DNA of 64,000 nucleotides from Mesostigma viride (taxonomy: Eukaryota > Streptophyta > Mesostigmatophyceae > Mesostigmatales > Mesostigmataceae): assembly GCA_009746045.1 (NCBI GenBank), contig RPFO01000080.1, forward strand, positions 688,552 to 752,551, read 5' to 3'. Under the pieces are notes generated by a model that worked only from the letters and a program-made list of their open reading frames with translations, was not told where the DNA came from and ran no database searches. Below are positions 44,038 through 55,250 of this stretch, one piece after another. The position numbers were made by a program, and so were the translations under genes. Numbering within the stretch: position 1 is the first letter of the stretch; each line of letters opens with the position of its first letter.

Positions 44038-44837
44038 CCAGGGCATGGCCACAAATAAACTTACGGACCGCCGATAAGAGTCAGCAGACTGACAGACGGC
44101 CGCAAATGCGTGGACAATACTAATAGACGACGCCAACTATCGTCTTGCGCAAAGTCTTGCAAGCTTGTGCAAGTGATTCCCGTGGTTGCGACTTGCGACT
44201 TGCGCGGGTGTTCCCGTTGAAGCTAAACGATGACAAACGAAAGACGTGCTTGTGCTCCAAGGAAAAGCTTGTGGCCGGGGAAGGTGGAAGACGGAAGCTA
44301 CGCCAAGGCTCGCAGCCAAGGTGGGAATTACATGCTGTGACTTTTTCAGCAATGGCGGTATGGTAGGAACGAATAACTACGTATAAGGAATAGGATCATA
44401 GACTCACTGATGACCGTCATGATTTACTTAGCAATTAAATCGCCGTCCTTGATGAAATTTATCTAGCTAGCTCGGAGGGCCAGAAGAAGCCATCGGGGGA
44501 GAAACACAGCCAGGATCTAGAATTAAGTTGTCATCGATCTGTTCGCTGGTAGGCACAGCGCCATTCGGACATCCAGAAGCTAACCCACTCTTAACCGTTT
44601 GAGGTGAGTAAGTAATTCTTCGCCCGAAATACTGACAGTCTTGCATCGACTTGAACACGCCGTACGCACGTGACATTCTCATGCATTGCCCTAGGGCCCA
44701 CCGCCCATGATGCTACATGGGCCGCCCAGAGTTTCCCGCCAAGTTAGCCATGCTCGCAGTACATTCATTTTCTCCTATATACACAAGGTCAATTGTACTA
44801 TTCAAACCAAATCTGGTTCAATTCTTATGAAGGGCAT
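44038..44837. other. No recognisable gene
   Basis: Unique sequence with short frames only; no repeat family identified. Confidence 0.35.
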
Positions 44838-44896
44838 CGATATCAAGGAGACAACCAGCGCATGGGAGAATCCGGACCATGGTAGCTCGAGCCTGC
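44838..44896 (-). mobile_element. Tiny fragment of the Penelope pseudo-LTR end
   Basis: In reverse complement this reads GCAGGCTCGAGCTACCATGG, then GGTCCGGATTCTCCC, a small internal deletion, and GCGCTGGTTGTCTCCTTGATAT. It therefore matches the last 60 or so bases of the pseudo-LTR at 37275-37343. It lies outside the giant element, so the family has inserted at least twice in this window. Confidence 0.7.
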
Positions 44897-46290
44897 CGAT
44901 GTGTACAGGTTGCGTCACGTGCTTATGAATTAGGTATTTAAATAATGTACAGGTTGAGCGTATCATGTATGACACGGTCTGCTATTGCGTCACTTTCCTT
45001 CTTTTCACAAACTTCCGTTGTTTAAGCTAACGGTTCTCCATACATTCGTATGTTTGCATCTGTGCTGCCATTTCGATGTCAATGTCGCGCGTGTACTTGT
45101 GATGCCTGATACCGTTGGACTTGCACGTGGCCCCATCGCATGTGGCAGCGGCGTGGTCGGCTGTCCAGCGCGGCCAATTTTTTATGGTGAGCAACTGTCA
45201 TCATTCTTCATCTATTGTCCATTCACGAAGCTGTAAACATGCTGTGCGTTGCAGCCACCATTGGATGTCCGCATTGTAAGTTAGTCCAGGGGCACCCAAA
45301 GGCCTTCGGGACTTGATAATGATGTTTTATCGGTTGCAATTCCCTCATGGGAACGCCTTCTTTATTTGAATATTTAACTCCGGTTTGTTTGTTTGTTCGT
45401 TTGCTTAGTACTTTACAACGGTTCTACTGACTGTGCCGTTTAATAGTTCTTTGTGTTCTGGTATAGCCCAGCCGGCAGCACTGTTGTTACCGCCAATGAA
45501 GCACAATTGTGAGCCGAAGAATTGTATTTCTTTGTTTTTAACGCTAAAGAGGCACATTGGAGAGCCAAAGAATGTATACTTTCTTTGTTTGTTTGGTAGC
45601 TAGAAAGCAGACAGGAGAGCACACACGGGAATAATTTGTTTTCTGCATTCTTGTTTTATTGAGCGTTTGTAGGTGGTGATCCCTCCAGCATTAATAATTG
45701 GAATTAAATGTAGCAGTTTGGAAAGTGTATTTTGTGCTTCCAGCTTCTATGCATATTTTTGGAGCCCTGCTTTTAGCTACAAATCATGCGAACTCCTTTG
45801 CCGTTGGGAGGCTCTTCTGTGAAATCCAGAAGCCTTGGTTGACATGCGTGGCATGGATAGATTTTTTCTTTCTTTCTTGCCTTAGTAGCGTCTTTTTGCT
45901 GATAATCACAGGATTTTTTCACCCACACCCCCCACACCCCCCACACCAAACGACTCCTTTCTCTGTCAACTTTAGTTATGATGCCTTCTACCTCGTTAGA
46001 TTTTATTCGTACCCTGTACGGGGCATATATTCAGTTGATTGGCCTAACTTTTCCTTCGCATGGATCTGGCGTCAATCTTTCTTCTTTCTTTCTCAGAGTG
46101 CCGTATTCACCATAGTGAGATTGCAAGAAAGTAGATCGTAAAGCATCCTGGCATCTTGGAGAAACTTTACAGCTCCCGCTTGTTTTTTCGGCGGTTTGCA
46201 ACGCAACGCTCTTCTCTAGGGATTCCTGGGGTTTCGCTGTTCTCCACATCTTGTGAGGTACATGGGGACGAGTTAGGTGAGAATACCAGT
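44897..46290. other. No confirmed gene
   Basis: AT-rich sequence with repeated TTTGTTTGTTTG-type stretches. The longest frame (45698-46141, 147 codons) is hydrophobic but matches no family I know. Confidence 0.35.
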
Positions 46291-46292
46291 CC

Positions 46293-46382
<90 letters not shown>
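46293..46382. repeat. (CT)n microsatellite
   Basis: About 90 bp of uninterrupted CT dinucleotides. Ser-Leu and Glu-Arg frames are artefacts. Confidence 0.98.
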
Positions 46383-46385
<3 letters not shown>

Positions 46386-46929
46386 CACTATCTCACTTTC
46401 TCGGTCCTAAAATCAAGCCATTACTCACAAACAGCCACGCGACTGCTGTGCTCTCACGACGTCTCATTACACACAGCTGATTTCGGGTATTCATCTCACT
46501 TAAGATCTTTGTGTGTTCCCTTTGCTGCTTTGCCGGATAACGCATGTATCCCTTGCATGCAGGCGATCTACCTAACACAACCATGGCGGACACATTGGCC
46601 AGCATGGCGGGGAGGGCACCTGCGGACACAGATTTTGTAGGCTCTGAGCCCTCGTCACATCGCTGTAGCACTGGACATTGTCATGCGATAAATTTCTAGA
46701 GAGTCCACATTTTTTTCAGCAATGATCGCTGGGACAGCCCTACGACGGATGTTATACTGCATTTGTGAGATGCTTGCGGTTGTACATCTTGCACGCCACC
46801 CTCGAACTGTGATTGAGTGCACTCTTCATTCATGTGTTTTGTCAGTAAAGTTTGTCATGCTAATGTAATGCAGAAAACCGCAATTCAGGCAGCAAGGCAG
46901 CAGCCATATTGATTTTAATGAAGTAAGTT
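46383..46929. other. Unassigned; possible short exon near 46562
   Basis: CATGCAG|GCGATC at about 46556-46562 looks like a 3' splice site. It is followed by an ATGG start in good context (ACAACCATGG) and a frame of about 38 codons. Evidence is too thin for a gene call. Confidence 0.25.
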
Positions 46930-47328
46930 TACCTGTGCGTGGTGTTGATTTGTCAGTTTGCTATGCCTTTGTTTATCATGTTGACATTTTGTCATGTTGA
47001 CATTTGTTGACATTTTGTTGACATTTTTCTTGCGTTTGGCCTGCGTTTGTAAACGTCTTGACATTTGTTGACAAGTCACCTTGGCTTGTCAGTGTTTTGA
47101 CATTTGTTGACATGCTCACAAAGTTGACATGTCAACGATTGTCAACGTTTTGTCAACATTGTCAACATTCTGTCAAGTTTTGTCAAGCTGTTGACATTTT
47201 TTTGTCTAGTTTTGTCTAGTTTTGTCACACTTTGTCAACAATTTGTCAACAATTTGTCACACTTTGTCAACAAGTTGACAATTGTTGACAAAAATTTGTC
47301 ACACTTTGTCAACACCCGGCTCCTAGTG
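46930..47328 (-). mobile_element. CACTA-type right end with TGACA subterminal repeats
   Basis: Read on the minus strand it starts CACTAGGAGCCGGGTGTTGA at 47328. The first 33 bp are identical to 13757-13789, and about 370 bp of TTGACA, TGTCA and TTGTCAAC words follow. It is the inverted partner of the left end 33.5 kb away. The following bases are CA, as at the left side. Confidence 0.6.
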
Positions 47329-47625
47329 CAGCGCGATGAAAAGACATATCACGGCAGGACAAATAGGAAGATTGAGCTAGCATTATAGGGCAATCGCACC
47401 GGCTTGCCTGGTGCATCACAGATCTCAATCCACTGGCCAGTGTCCATTAACAAAGATCTGCCTCCTGCATGGCCGAGCGAAAAGATAGATAGGATCTATC
47501 AAGAGACTCGCCGTCAGAAAAAAAAACGTACAAGGATCGCAACTGTAGGAAGAAATGGACGGACAGAAGTACATCAGAAAAGAAAACAGGATTGTATCAG
47601 AAAAGAAAGGCACACCAGGAAGAAT
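47329..47625. other. No recognisable gene
   Basis: Unique sequence right of the CACTA-type end; no feature identified. Confidence 0.35.
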
Positions 47626-47935
47626 AGGGAAAATAGGGAAGATAGGGAAGATAGGGAAGATAGGGAAGATAGGGAAGATAGGGAAGATAGGGAAGATAGG
47701 GAAGATAGGGAAGATAGGGAAGATAGGGAAGATAGGGAAGATAGGGAAGATAGGGAAGATCGGTAAGATCGGTAAGATCGGTAAGAATAGGGAAGATAGG
47801 GAAGATAGAAAAGAATAGGGAAGAATAGGGAAGAATAGGGAAGAATAGGGAAGAATAGGGAAGAATAGGGACGAATAGGGAAGAACAGGGAAGAATAGAG
47901 ACGAATAGGGAAGAACAGGGACGCTAAGGAACAGT
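47626..47935. repeat. 9-bp (GATAGGGAA) and 10-bp (AGAATAGGGA) tandem repeat
   Basis: A perfect 9-bp array at about 47636-47760, a short GATCGGTAA variant, then a 10-bp AGAATAGGGA array to 47900. The 9-bp period gives open Gly-Lys-Ile frames that are not genes. Confidence 0.95.
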
Positions 47936-48650
47936 AAGGCCACTGGCATCAAGAGGTTGAAAGGGCAGGCATGGAAAGCAGGCATAAAAAGGTTTGATAG
48001 CACTGGGTCATTGACGTTCAAGCCGTCTGCATGCTACTGAGCGATATCGATGTGTTATGGCATACAAGTTTGTTTTTAGCTAAACCGTATAGGTCTCGAT
48101 GAACGTTATTAGCAAGCCATAATTTATAATGTCCACGGCTACACATATCCACCTCCATGTTTCCTGTGGGTGCTCAGGAGCCACTGGCTGTCTGCTATCA
48201 AGGAGACAAGCTCGCTGTCTACTGTGTTAGTTGTATGAAAGCATGACAGATACGGCGCAACGTCCGACGATGTACCTGGCCCTTGAAGTTGACCACCATG
48301 CAGGTAGTCTTGTGTGAGATCCTCACTGATGGCACACTGCAGGCCTTCGTGCGCCAGCACCCAGGGCTCCCTGACGTTGATATGCCGTGCACCTGCGAGG
48401 GAATGGCGCTAGATGTTGCACACAATGCGCATGCATGTGCGAGAGTCGCATGAGCAAAGAAAGAGAAGTGGTGCAATGGATCAAACAAAATGACACAAAC
48501 AGGAGGCGCAATTTACGATTTAGCATGATTTAGCATGATTTAGCACAATGCAGCGCGATGTAGCACGAAAAATTAAATGAAATCTAGAAGAGCAAGAGCA
48601 ACTTGCATAATTGTATCAATGGTACTGGTTGAAGAAGCGGTGGTGGCGGT
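47936..48650. other. No recognisable gene
   Basis: Only short frames. ATTTAGCATGATTTAGCA words near 48515-48570 form a small tandem repeat. Confidence 0.35.
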
Positions 48651-48654
48651 GGGC

Positions 48655-49127
48655 TGAGCGGGTGGGTAGGTGGGTGCCTGGGTGGGTGGGTGGGTGCGGG
48701 TGTTGTGGGTGGGTGTTGTGGGTGGGTGTTGTGGGTGGGTGGGTGGGTGGGTGGGTGCATGGGTGGGTGGGTGGGTGGGTGGGTGGGTGGGTGGGTGGGT
48801 GGGTGGGTGGGTGGGTGGGTGGGTGGGTGGGTGGGTGGGTGGGTGGGTGGGTGGGTGGGTGGGTGGGTGGGTGGTGGGTGGGTGGGTGGGTGGGTGGGTG
48901 GGTGGGTGGGTGGGTGGGTGGGTGGGTGGGTGGGTGGGTGGGTGGGTGGGTGGGTGGGTGGGTGGGTGGGTGGGTGGGTGGGTGGGTGGGTGGGTGGGTG
49001 GTGGGTGGGTGGGTGGGTGGGTGGGTGGGTGGGTGGGTGGGTGGGTGGGTGGGTGGGTGGGTGGGTGGGTGGGTGGGTGGGTGGGTGGGTGGGTGGGTGG
49101 GTGGGTGGGTGGGTGGGGGGTGGGGGT

Positions 49128-49166
<39 letters not shown>
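48655..49166. repeat. (GGGT)n then (GT)n microsatellite
   Basis: About 470 bp of GGGT tetramers with rare GGT or GCAT interruptions, passing into about 35 bp of GT. The plus strand has extreme G-quadruplex potential. Frames of up to 276 codons across it are artefacts. Confidence 0.98.
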
Positions 49167-49167
<1 letters not shown>

Positions 49168-50089
49168 GTGTAGGGGGGGGGGCATGGGGGGGCGCCAGCA
49201 GTATGTGGCTCGCTCCATGCATGGTCTAAACAATGCTGAGGCTTGTACTGAGGATTCTGGACCCTTTGTAGCCCATGCCATTCTTCACTTTTTTGTTCTC
49301 TACATTGCTGCCGTAGGCAGTAACTACAGTCATCCGCGTCTTAATTTGGGTTTGCTTGAGTTTCCTGAAGTTGGATTCACGCATTACAGTAAGTCGGGGC
49401 ACCCACGGATGACGGATCGGCGGCGGCCTACTAGAACTTAGTTCATATGTGTCCCGTAAGTTCCTCTTAGTACCCTTCCTTCAAGTTAGCACAACAGACG
49501 TGCGGTCAGAAACGCCTCGAGTAGGGTACACTCCGTGAGCTGGGTTTACCCGATCATCCTGCAAACCCAAAGCGTGAATGACCGTAATATGTCGGCAGTA
49601 CATAACTATGTGATACCGGACGCACCATGCATGCACAAAAAAAGCATAGAACATACTTTGTTTTGCACAATGGCAGTAACCATGCGCAGTATTAGACCTG
49701 ACCAAATTGCACCTGTATACATGCGTGGCTAGAGTTGCTTGCCACGGGTAAGTGGTTAACAAACACGGCAGGTAGACGCACATCAATTCCGTAGTTTGCG
49801 CCCGGCTGTATGGTCGCCCCCAGGGACCTGAGAAGCGCCACCCTGGCCTCCCTTAGAGATGTGTCGTATGGCTGCGTGACATCAGTTTCCAGGTGACAAG
49901 GGTCGGCAGGCATGCAGGGGCAGCAAGGGTCAGACGGTTGAGTGCGAAGACTATCACCAGATCGATTCAGGAACAATGCATCGGTATTAGCAGAAATAGA
50001 ATGTTAGCGGACAAAAGTATAACAAGGGCGCAGAAGGTAAGAGCTTAGAGTGCGCGAAATTCAAAGGATATTAAGTAATCAATTAGACA
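49167..50089. other. No recognisable gene
   Basis: Unique sequence with no supported coding region or repeat. Confidence 0.35.
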
Positions 50090-51145
50090 TGTAATCAATT
50101 AGACACGTGACTGCGTCACGTGAGCATAAGTCCTCAGTGGGAGGGGAACATGGGATGGAATGGATGGTATAAGCTATCTAGGTCCTACTTACAGGGGTGT
50201 GGGCACCGCGGCCCGAATCGCTATGAATGCCATACTTGGTCACACGCGGAGCCCCCACAGGCTTTGGGGTGGTCTCCATTCACTACCTGCCATCTATCCT
50301 TGCGCACCATCTGCCTCCATATTACAGACAAGCTGCCCGGGGGTGCCCGTCGACGGGAGGCTGCCCGGGGGTGAGCCCGTCACGTCTAGTGTAGCACATG
50401 TCCATGCCGAGTCTATCACGAAAAGTCCACGGGTGGCGGCCCTGCCGCGCGCGGCCTGGGGCACGCCAGGTGAGGACATAACGCGCCCAGGCTTGCCGGG
50501 CTTGGTGCCGGCTAGTCTATCTGAGGTATCTACCAGATCTGTGCGGGCCAGGTGCCCGGCTAGGCCCATGCAGGCGCCTGTGCGGCACATTATTAGGCCC
50601 TAATAATGATGTGGGAAACATAGGGCAAATCAGCGTACAAATCCTCATTACTAATGTGCAAACCAAAGGGGATGTTAAGGGTCTGCATGGCGCAGCATCT
50701 TGGTGACGGCGCCGTCGAGTCGTTGCTCCAGCTCCTGCGTCAGTGCCCACGTCTCGGCGCCGTAGGTCAGGATCGTCAGAATGACGACCTTGAAGAGGTC
50801 ACGCTTGACGATCCGGGGTAGGGCGGGGTTGCTCCACCAGCGGCGGTGGTCATGGAGGTGCGCCCACGCCATGCCGATCCGTGTCGTCATGTCGTCCTCG
50901 CAGTCGGGAAGCCAACTGCCGAGCAGCTTGAAGCGGCCTGAAGGAGGGTAGTTGACCTCGGCATCGTCTAAGAGGCGGAGTGTGGGTGGGGGCCCTGCCA
51001 TGCCGAGGGCCAGGGCCTCCGTTTTGGGGCTGATTTCTAGACCAACCGCCCGAGCCTCGAGCGCCAGGCAGTCCAGCCAAAGTTGGGCAGACTCCGGCTT
51101 CTCGATGAGCGTGATGTCGTCGGCATAAATGAGGTCAAAGGATAC
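50090..51145 (-). mobile_element. LINE family 2 copy (RT C-terminal part and 3' UTR)
   Basis: Minus strand. The coding remnant (51145-50340) is followed by a 3' UTR (50340-50090) nearly identical to 19465-19737. It ends in TCTAATTGATTACA-type tails. It is 5'-truncated just upstream of RT motif C. This copy links the family 2 3' UTR to its RT. Confidence 0.8.
50294..51143 (-). pseudogene. LINE reverse transcriptase remnant, family 2
   Basis: Reading down from 51143 the translation gives DLIYADDITLIEKPE (RT motif C), WLDCLALEARAVGLEIS-KTEAL (motif D), FKLLGSWLPDCEDD and LTYGAETWALTQELEQRLDG. It then shifts frame near 50690 before the VGHLART-like segment (LAGHLARTDLVDTS). It is clearly homologous to 4687-5688 but from a separate subfamily. 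Motifs A and B are lost by 5' truncation. Confidence 0.8.
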
Positions 51146-51287
51146 ATTAAAGAAGTAAGCCTACTGTTTGCCTAGCAAAAAAAAATTAAAAACCGCATAA
51201 AATTATCTAATGAGCAAAAAATTCTGGTTAAGGCGGAGGATCGGTAAATACACCTGCCAGGCGGTTTTCCGTCTCACCATACCTAGC
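51146..51287. other. Short AT-rich spacer
   Basis: Lies between the LINE truncation point and the LTR. CTAGC at 51283-51287 is a candidate one-sided 5-bp target duplication. Confidence 0.4.
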
Positions 51288-51871
51288 TGTTACGTGCCAA
51301 CCCAGACACACCTAGCCTGAGTTACGTAGCGAAAGATCCTTCCTGCCGGAATTAGGAATAATTCAAGGTGACCTAATGTAGATTGCGCTTCACGACGCGA
51401 GTCGTGAGATATCTGGCACCGCGGCTTGATGCCAAGCTAATTGTACACACTTATATTGGCTAGCAATACCAATTACAAATGGATAATTGCCCCAGGCTCA
51501 ATGTGAAGGCGTTTTCGCACTTAACATTCATCAAACCAAGAGGACGAGACTCTCGTCCTTGGACTAATTTAACCTAGGTCGGTTGCGGCGCAGATACAAC
51601 GCCAATTCTTCTAGAACAAGCCGAGTCATTCATTCCACGTAGGATCCGGGCCGACATCGACCCTCAACTGCAGGATCCACGCATAGAACTACAGACAAAC
51701 CCAGAACTGGCGCGGCGCCACTGCACCGGCCCCTAAAAGGTCATCCTAGGACCAAAAGACCTAGTCCAATTCACACAATAACCGCAGTCCATACAGACTG
51801 TTACAACAGGCCAAATTGCCTTAGTAGCTTATTCCATTGTTACGTCCGTCCAAAAGGGCCGGCACGTAACA
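51288..51871 (-). repeat. Retrotransposon LTR (TGTTACGTGCC...GGCACGTAACA)
   Basis: A 584-bp block with 11-bp inverted termini beginning TG and ending CA, as LTRs do. On the minus strand it is immediately preceded by a G-rich polypurine tract, marking it as the 3' LTR of a minus-strand element. I find no second copy in the window. Confidence 0.7.
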
Positions 51872-51890
51872 CTCCTCCCCCCCCACGGGG
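51872..51890 (-). other. Polypurine tract
   Basis: Minus-strand GGGGGGGGAGGAG directly abuts the LTR start TGTTACG. This is the standard primer site for plus-strand DNA synthesis. Confidence 0.7.
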
Positions 51891-52097
51891 GTCGGTAGTC
51901 CCTACCGTACAAAAGATAGAAAGGAAACAAGTAAGGCTACGCTACTATAAGAGTATTATGTCCCAACCCCGGTTCACCCGCCGGTTAGTAATACCAGTTC
52001 CTCTAGAGGTTGATACACAGGACCAACCCTGACGTAGTAGCATGGGGTCTGGTGACCGGATCATTCCGCGATCCGTCACAGAACTTTCACAACCACC

Positions 52098-53616
52098 TTA
52101 GCGTCCGCCGCTAGTGGCACGCCGCTGCTGTTGGGCCGCGGTAAGAGCCTGACGCCCCATGGGAGTCATTTGCTGGATCATAACCCCGGGGTGCGAGCGC
52201 AGATCACACTCAAAGGCCACCTGGTAAGGGGACACCTTCTGTCGGCCCACCCTGGAGAGCTCCACCCACGTTCCCGGGGGCCACATGGCCAGAAACCCGG
52301 CGAAGTACTGGGGATGGGTGAATATGAGAGTCAATGCCGACCGATCCACCACCCCACAGCGGTGCACGCTAAAGAAATTTACCCCCATCATAAAAACCTC
52401 CGTGCGCACGTGATCATCGTCGATTACCGCCTTCTGAGCCCCCGCGAAGTCGAGCATTGTCCTGTCCAGAAAGGCGCGCCCCTCCGTTGGGGCCACCTTG
52501 GGAGGCGCCACCACGTGTCCCACCCCATCCACGTGACTGATATCTCCAATCCCACCAATCTTCCGAACCAAACCGCACAGTATGCCCCGCCACGAGAGGA
52601 AGATGAGGGACGGCTGGTTGCGGTAGTGGCAGCGGAATCTGAGGGAAGAAGGTTATTTCCACTTGCTCCCAATAGGCCCCGCGATCCACCGCACACCAAG
52701 GGCCCGCGCGAAATACCAGAGGATCGGGCAGATGCATGCCAGGAGGGGCCTGGAGAGACGAAGGTCCCTCGAATAGCACACACAGCTTTTCCGTACGTGG
52801 CCCCGGCCCACCGTACCTCACCACCCTGCCCGGCACCGCCCGTATGAAATCCCCCATTGACCACTCATCGTACGAAGACCCCGGAGCCCTGGATGCAGCA
52901 TCATAGCCCACGGACGTGGCGGCGGAGTGATCGCCTTGACGACCCTGCTGGACCAACAACCGCTGCAACAGGTCTTGCCCCGATTGTACCGCTGCCACGA
53001 GCGCCTCAAGGCGTACCACGGGCTCCGCTGGCACCAGAATGCCCGTCTCACTGGGGCCTTCTGCGACACGAAGTGGCGTCTCAGCCCTAGTATGTAGGCA
53101 ATGTTCCTCCGCGGAACGGTGTGAGTGTCGAGCCGACGTGGTGGGCCCGCTGGGTCCCTCCGCGGGACGTAACGATGACGACCCAGCTCGGTCAGGCCGG
53201 GGGCGGGGATCCAAGGAGACAAGGAAGGTAGTCTCCTGTTGATCCACATCCGGCGGTGGACCCACGGGGGGCGCATCAGAGAGCTCTCCCCTGGCCGGCT
53301 GTTCTGTTCTCGCCGCGGGGTCTCCGTCGCCTCCTGCCACTGTCGCCGTGTCGCCTCCTGCTCCAGTTCGAGCGTGGCCCCCCACGTTCGTTCCCATTGA
53401 CGATCCTCCGGGCGACGAGGCGGCGGCGGCGATGCTCGGCGAGTGGGTCGTACCTCGGTCCCCGAGTCTGATCGGGAGCGTGAACGCGAGGGCGGCGAGG
53501 GCGAACGGCGGGGTGCAGGTCGTTGCGGTGCACGCCGAGGAGCTGCCTGACTCCCTGTCAGAAACCGGGGCTCGGAGGAAAGATCTTTTGCCTGTTATGA
53601 CCCAGATATTGCACAA
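52098..53616 (-). pseudogene. Gag-like or unidentified ORF of the LTR element, frameshifted
   Basis: Two minus-strand frames (53616-52414 and 52571-52098) overlap through a shift near 52570 and together give about 500 residues. The N-terminal half is Pro/Ala/Ser/Arg-rich and disordered-looking. The second half is more globular (YDEWSMGDFIRAVPGRV, PGMHLPDPLVFRAGPW, then GVVDRSALTLIFTHPQYF). I see no zinc knuckle, protease or RT. Its position just upstream of the polypurine tract and LTR suggests a gag-only, non-autonomous element or an internally deleted one. The displayed N-terminus is arbitrary; MGTNVGGHARTG near 53399 is another possible start. Confidence 0.45.
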
Positions 53617-53654
53617 GTGTATGGAAAAGACTTCTTGTATTAAAATACGTTACT

Positions 53655-53785
53655 GAGAGTGGAAAAACACGGTGCGGCCAACACTGGGCGCAGTCTACCA
53701 TAGCCAACACTAGGCCAGGGCAAATGACAATGCCAACACTGGGCAGGGTCACACGACCAACACTGGGTCGGGGCCACACACGGCT
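53655..53785. repeat. Short CCAACACTGGG repeat
   Basis: Five imperfect copies of GCCAACACTGGGCAGGG at about 22-33-bp spacing. No gene. Confidence 0.7.
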
Positions 53786-54213
53786 AGCAAGCAAACAACT
53801 CTAGGCACACAAAGTAGTGGCGGCTAATGCATTATGCACCGTTGATTTACATCTGACGGCACTGCAGCTTAGCGTCTCTACAACCACGGAAAGAACACTA
53901 GATAATAACGACTTTGCAGCCTGTAATCTATTGTCCACATCATGGTACATTGTGTGTGTGGTTAGCTGATAGGCTCAAAGTCCTATCGCCTCCAGGGCGG
54001 CACCACAAACTGCGGACCTAATCTGATCCGGAGAGAGCCGATGTAAATTACGGCACCTGTAACGGTGCTGACAGGTAAAGCTTGCTGTATTCCGAGCAAC
54101 ATCATTCGGATTTTAGTACACTCAAACATTGTATATGATATTAAGTTAGTCAACGACCTGTGGGTGCAATTAATAGGGATGCAAACCCAACAACAAGTCG
54201 TGTAAATAAACAC

Positions 54214-54765
54214 CTAGCTGACGGCGTCAATTTTCCCCGCATATAATGCGTGATAACATAATGCGTGACAAAAGTAGAGAAACATCGCTAGATATTTGAC
54301 ACTCCCCCCGCCCCATCCTGTTGCTCTCGGGATAGCCCGCGACTCCCGACCGGTTTGTCGCCCCCAACCTGTCGCCGGCGGAGGCGCTTCATAACGTGTC
54401 ACGGGACGGGGTCCTGCTCTGCCCTCCAAGGAAGGGGGGCCCCGAGGCGGTGGATCCCGCGGGGGAGAACGTGGGGGAGGGCGTGAGGGACGGTCATCGG
54501 AATCGGAATCGTAGCCATCGCTCCCATCATCTTGATCTTTGTCGTCCATCTTCGCGATGCGATCCAAGGCCTGTCGGAGCGAGTACTGCCCCTCCCGTAG
54601 GCCCTTTTCGCCCCGCAACGCCCCCTCCGGCGGAAGGTACCGGGGAAAGTGATTCCTTAACAGATTCCGCACCGCCGGTGGAACTAGAAGGAGCAAAAGC
54701 CGTGGAAATACCAGGCCCGCATAGTTAGTCTCCATGCTTTGCTGCAGACTAAGTCTCAAAGGCAT
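54214..54765 (-). CDS. Hypothetical protein with acidic and proline/arginine-rich tracts
   Basis: This 183-codon frame has a hydrophobic start (GLVFPRLLLLLVPPAV), an acidic middle (MDDKDQDDGSDGYDSDSDD), a PPRSPPRDPPPRGPP tract and a short hydrophobic end. The composition fits a gag-like or nucleic-acid-binding protein of a retroelement, but no domain is recognised. It lies upstream, in the same orientation, of the gag-like ORF at 52098-53616 and could belong to the same element. A later Met near 54733 is an alternative start. Confidence 0.3.
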   Translation of the reverse strand: MPLRLSLQQSMETNYAGLVFPRLLLLLVPPAVRNLLRNHFPRYLPPEGALRGEKGLREGQYSLRQALDRIAKMDDKDQDDGSDGYDSDSDDRPSRPPPRSPPRDPPPRGPPSLEGRAGPRPVTRYEAPPPATGWGRQTGRESRAIPRATGWGGGSVKYLAMFLYFCHALCYHALYAGKIDAVS

Positions 54766-55250
54766 TGTGAATACAACGTATGAATAAGCCTTGTAAACCT
54801 ACGTTCGGGTATGTGAATATAAATACCACGTGGGCTATGCAGATAGGAATGCTAGTCGAGTCGCATACGTTTCCCTAGATAGGTACTTTGGGTACTGGGG
54901 TACGTGACAGATGTCAGTCCCCAGTATACGTAGTGTCCTGTCATTGGACGGTACTAGAGTATCCTAGATAGGGACCGTACTGCAGCATGCATTGATCTGT
55001 GATCACACGATGCAGTGACTAGACTGCGACCTGTCATCGTGCGGCCTCGGGCCAACGGTCTGCACCCAACGGTCACTGGCGGCGCAGCCAGTGAGAGGAA
55101 CGTTGATAAAGGGTAAACCTATTTTCTAATAATGAACCAAGCAATTCATTGCTCTCAGCTCACAGTGCTCTCAAGCAATATACCACGTCGTTCATTCCCA
55201 TTTACTAACTTGAATTTTACAAACGCTCTTCAGCAACATCAAACTCAACA
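54766..55250. other. Unassigned upstream region of the 55-60 kb element
   Basis: Contains several ACGT-rich repeats (CCTAGATAGG at 54880 and 54962; TACGTGACAG; CAGTATACGTAG). It may be an LTR or promoter region, but no paired copy is seen. Confidence 0.3.

Noticed and set aside
13757-47328. 3-bp target duplication for the CACTA-type pair
   Set aside because: The three bases outside are CCA and CAG. Only a 2-bp CA matches, which is weak and is stated as such.
48655-49125. Telomeric repeat
   Set aside because: GGGT tetramers do not match TTTAGGG, TTTTAGGG or TTAGGG types, and no terminal context is visible.
48584-49441. Frames of 167-276 codons rich in Gly-Trp-Val or Pro-Thr-His
   Set aside because: Products of the (GGGT)n microsatellite.
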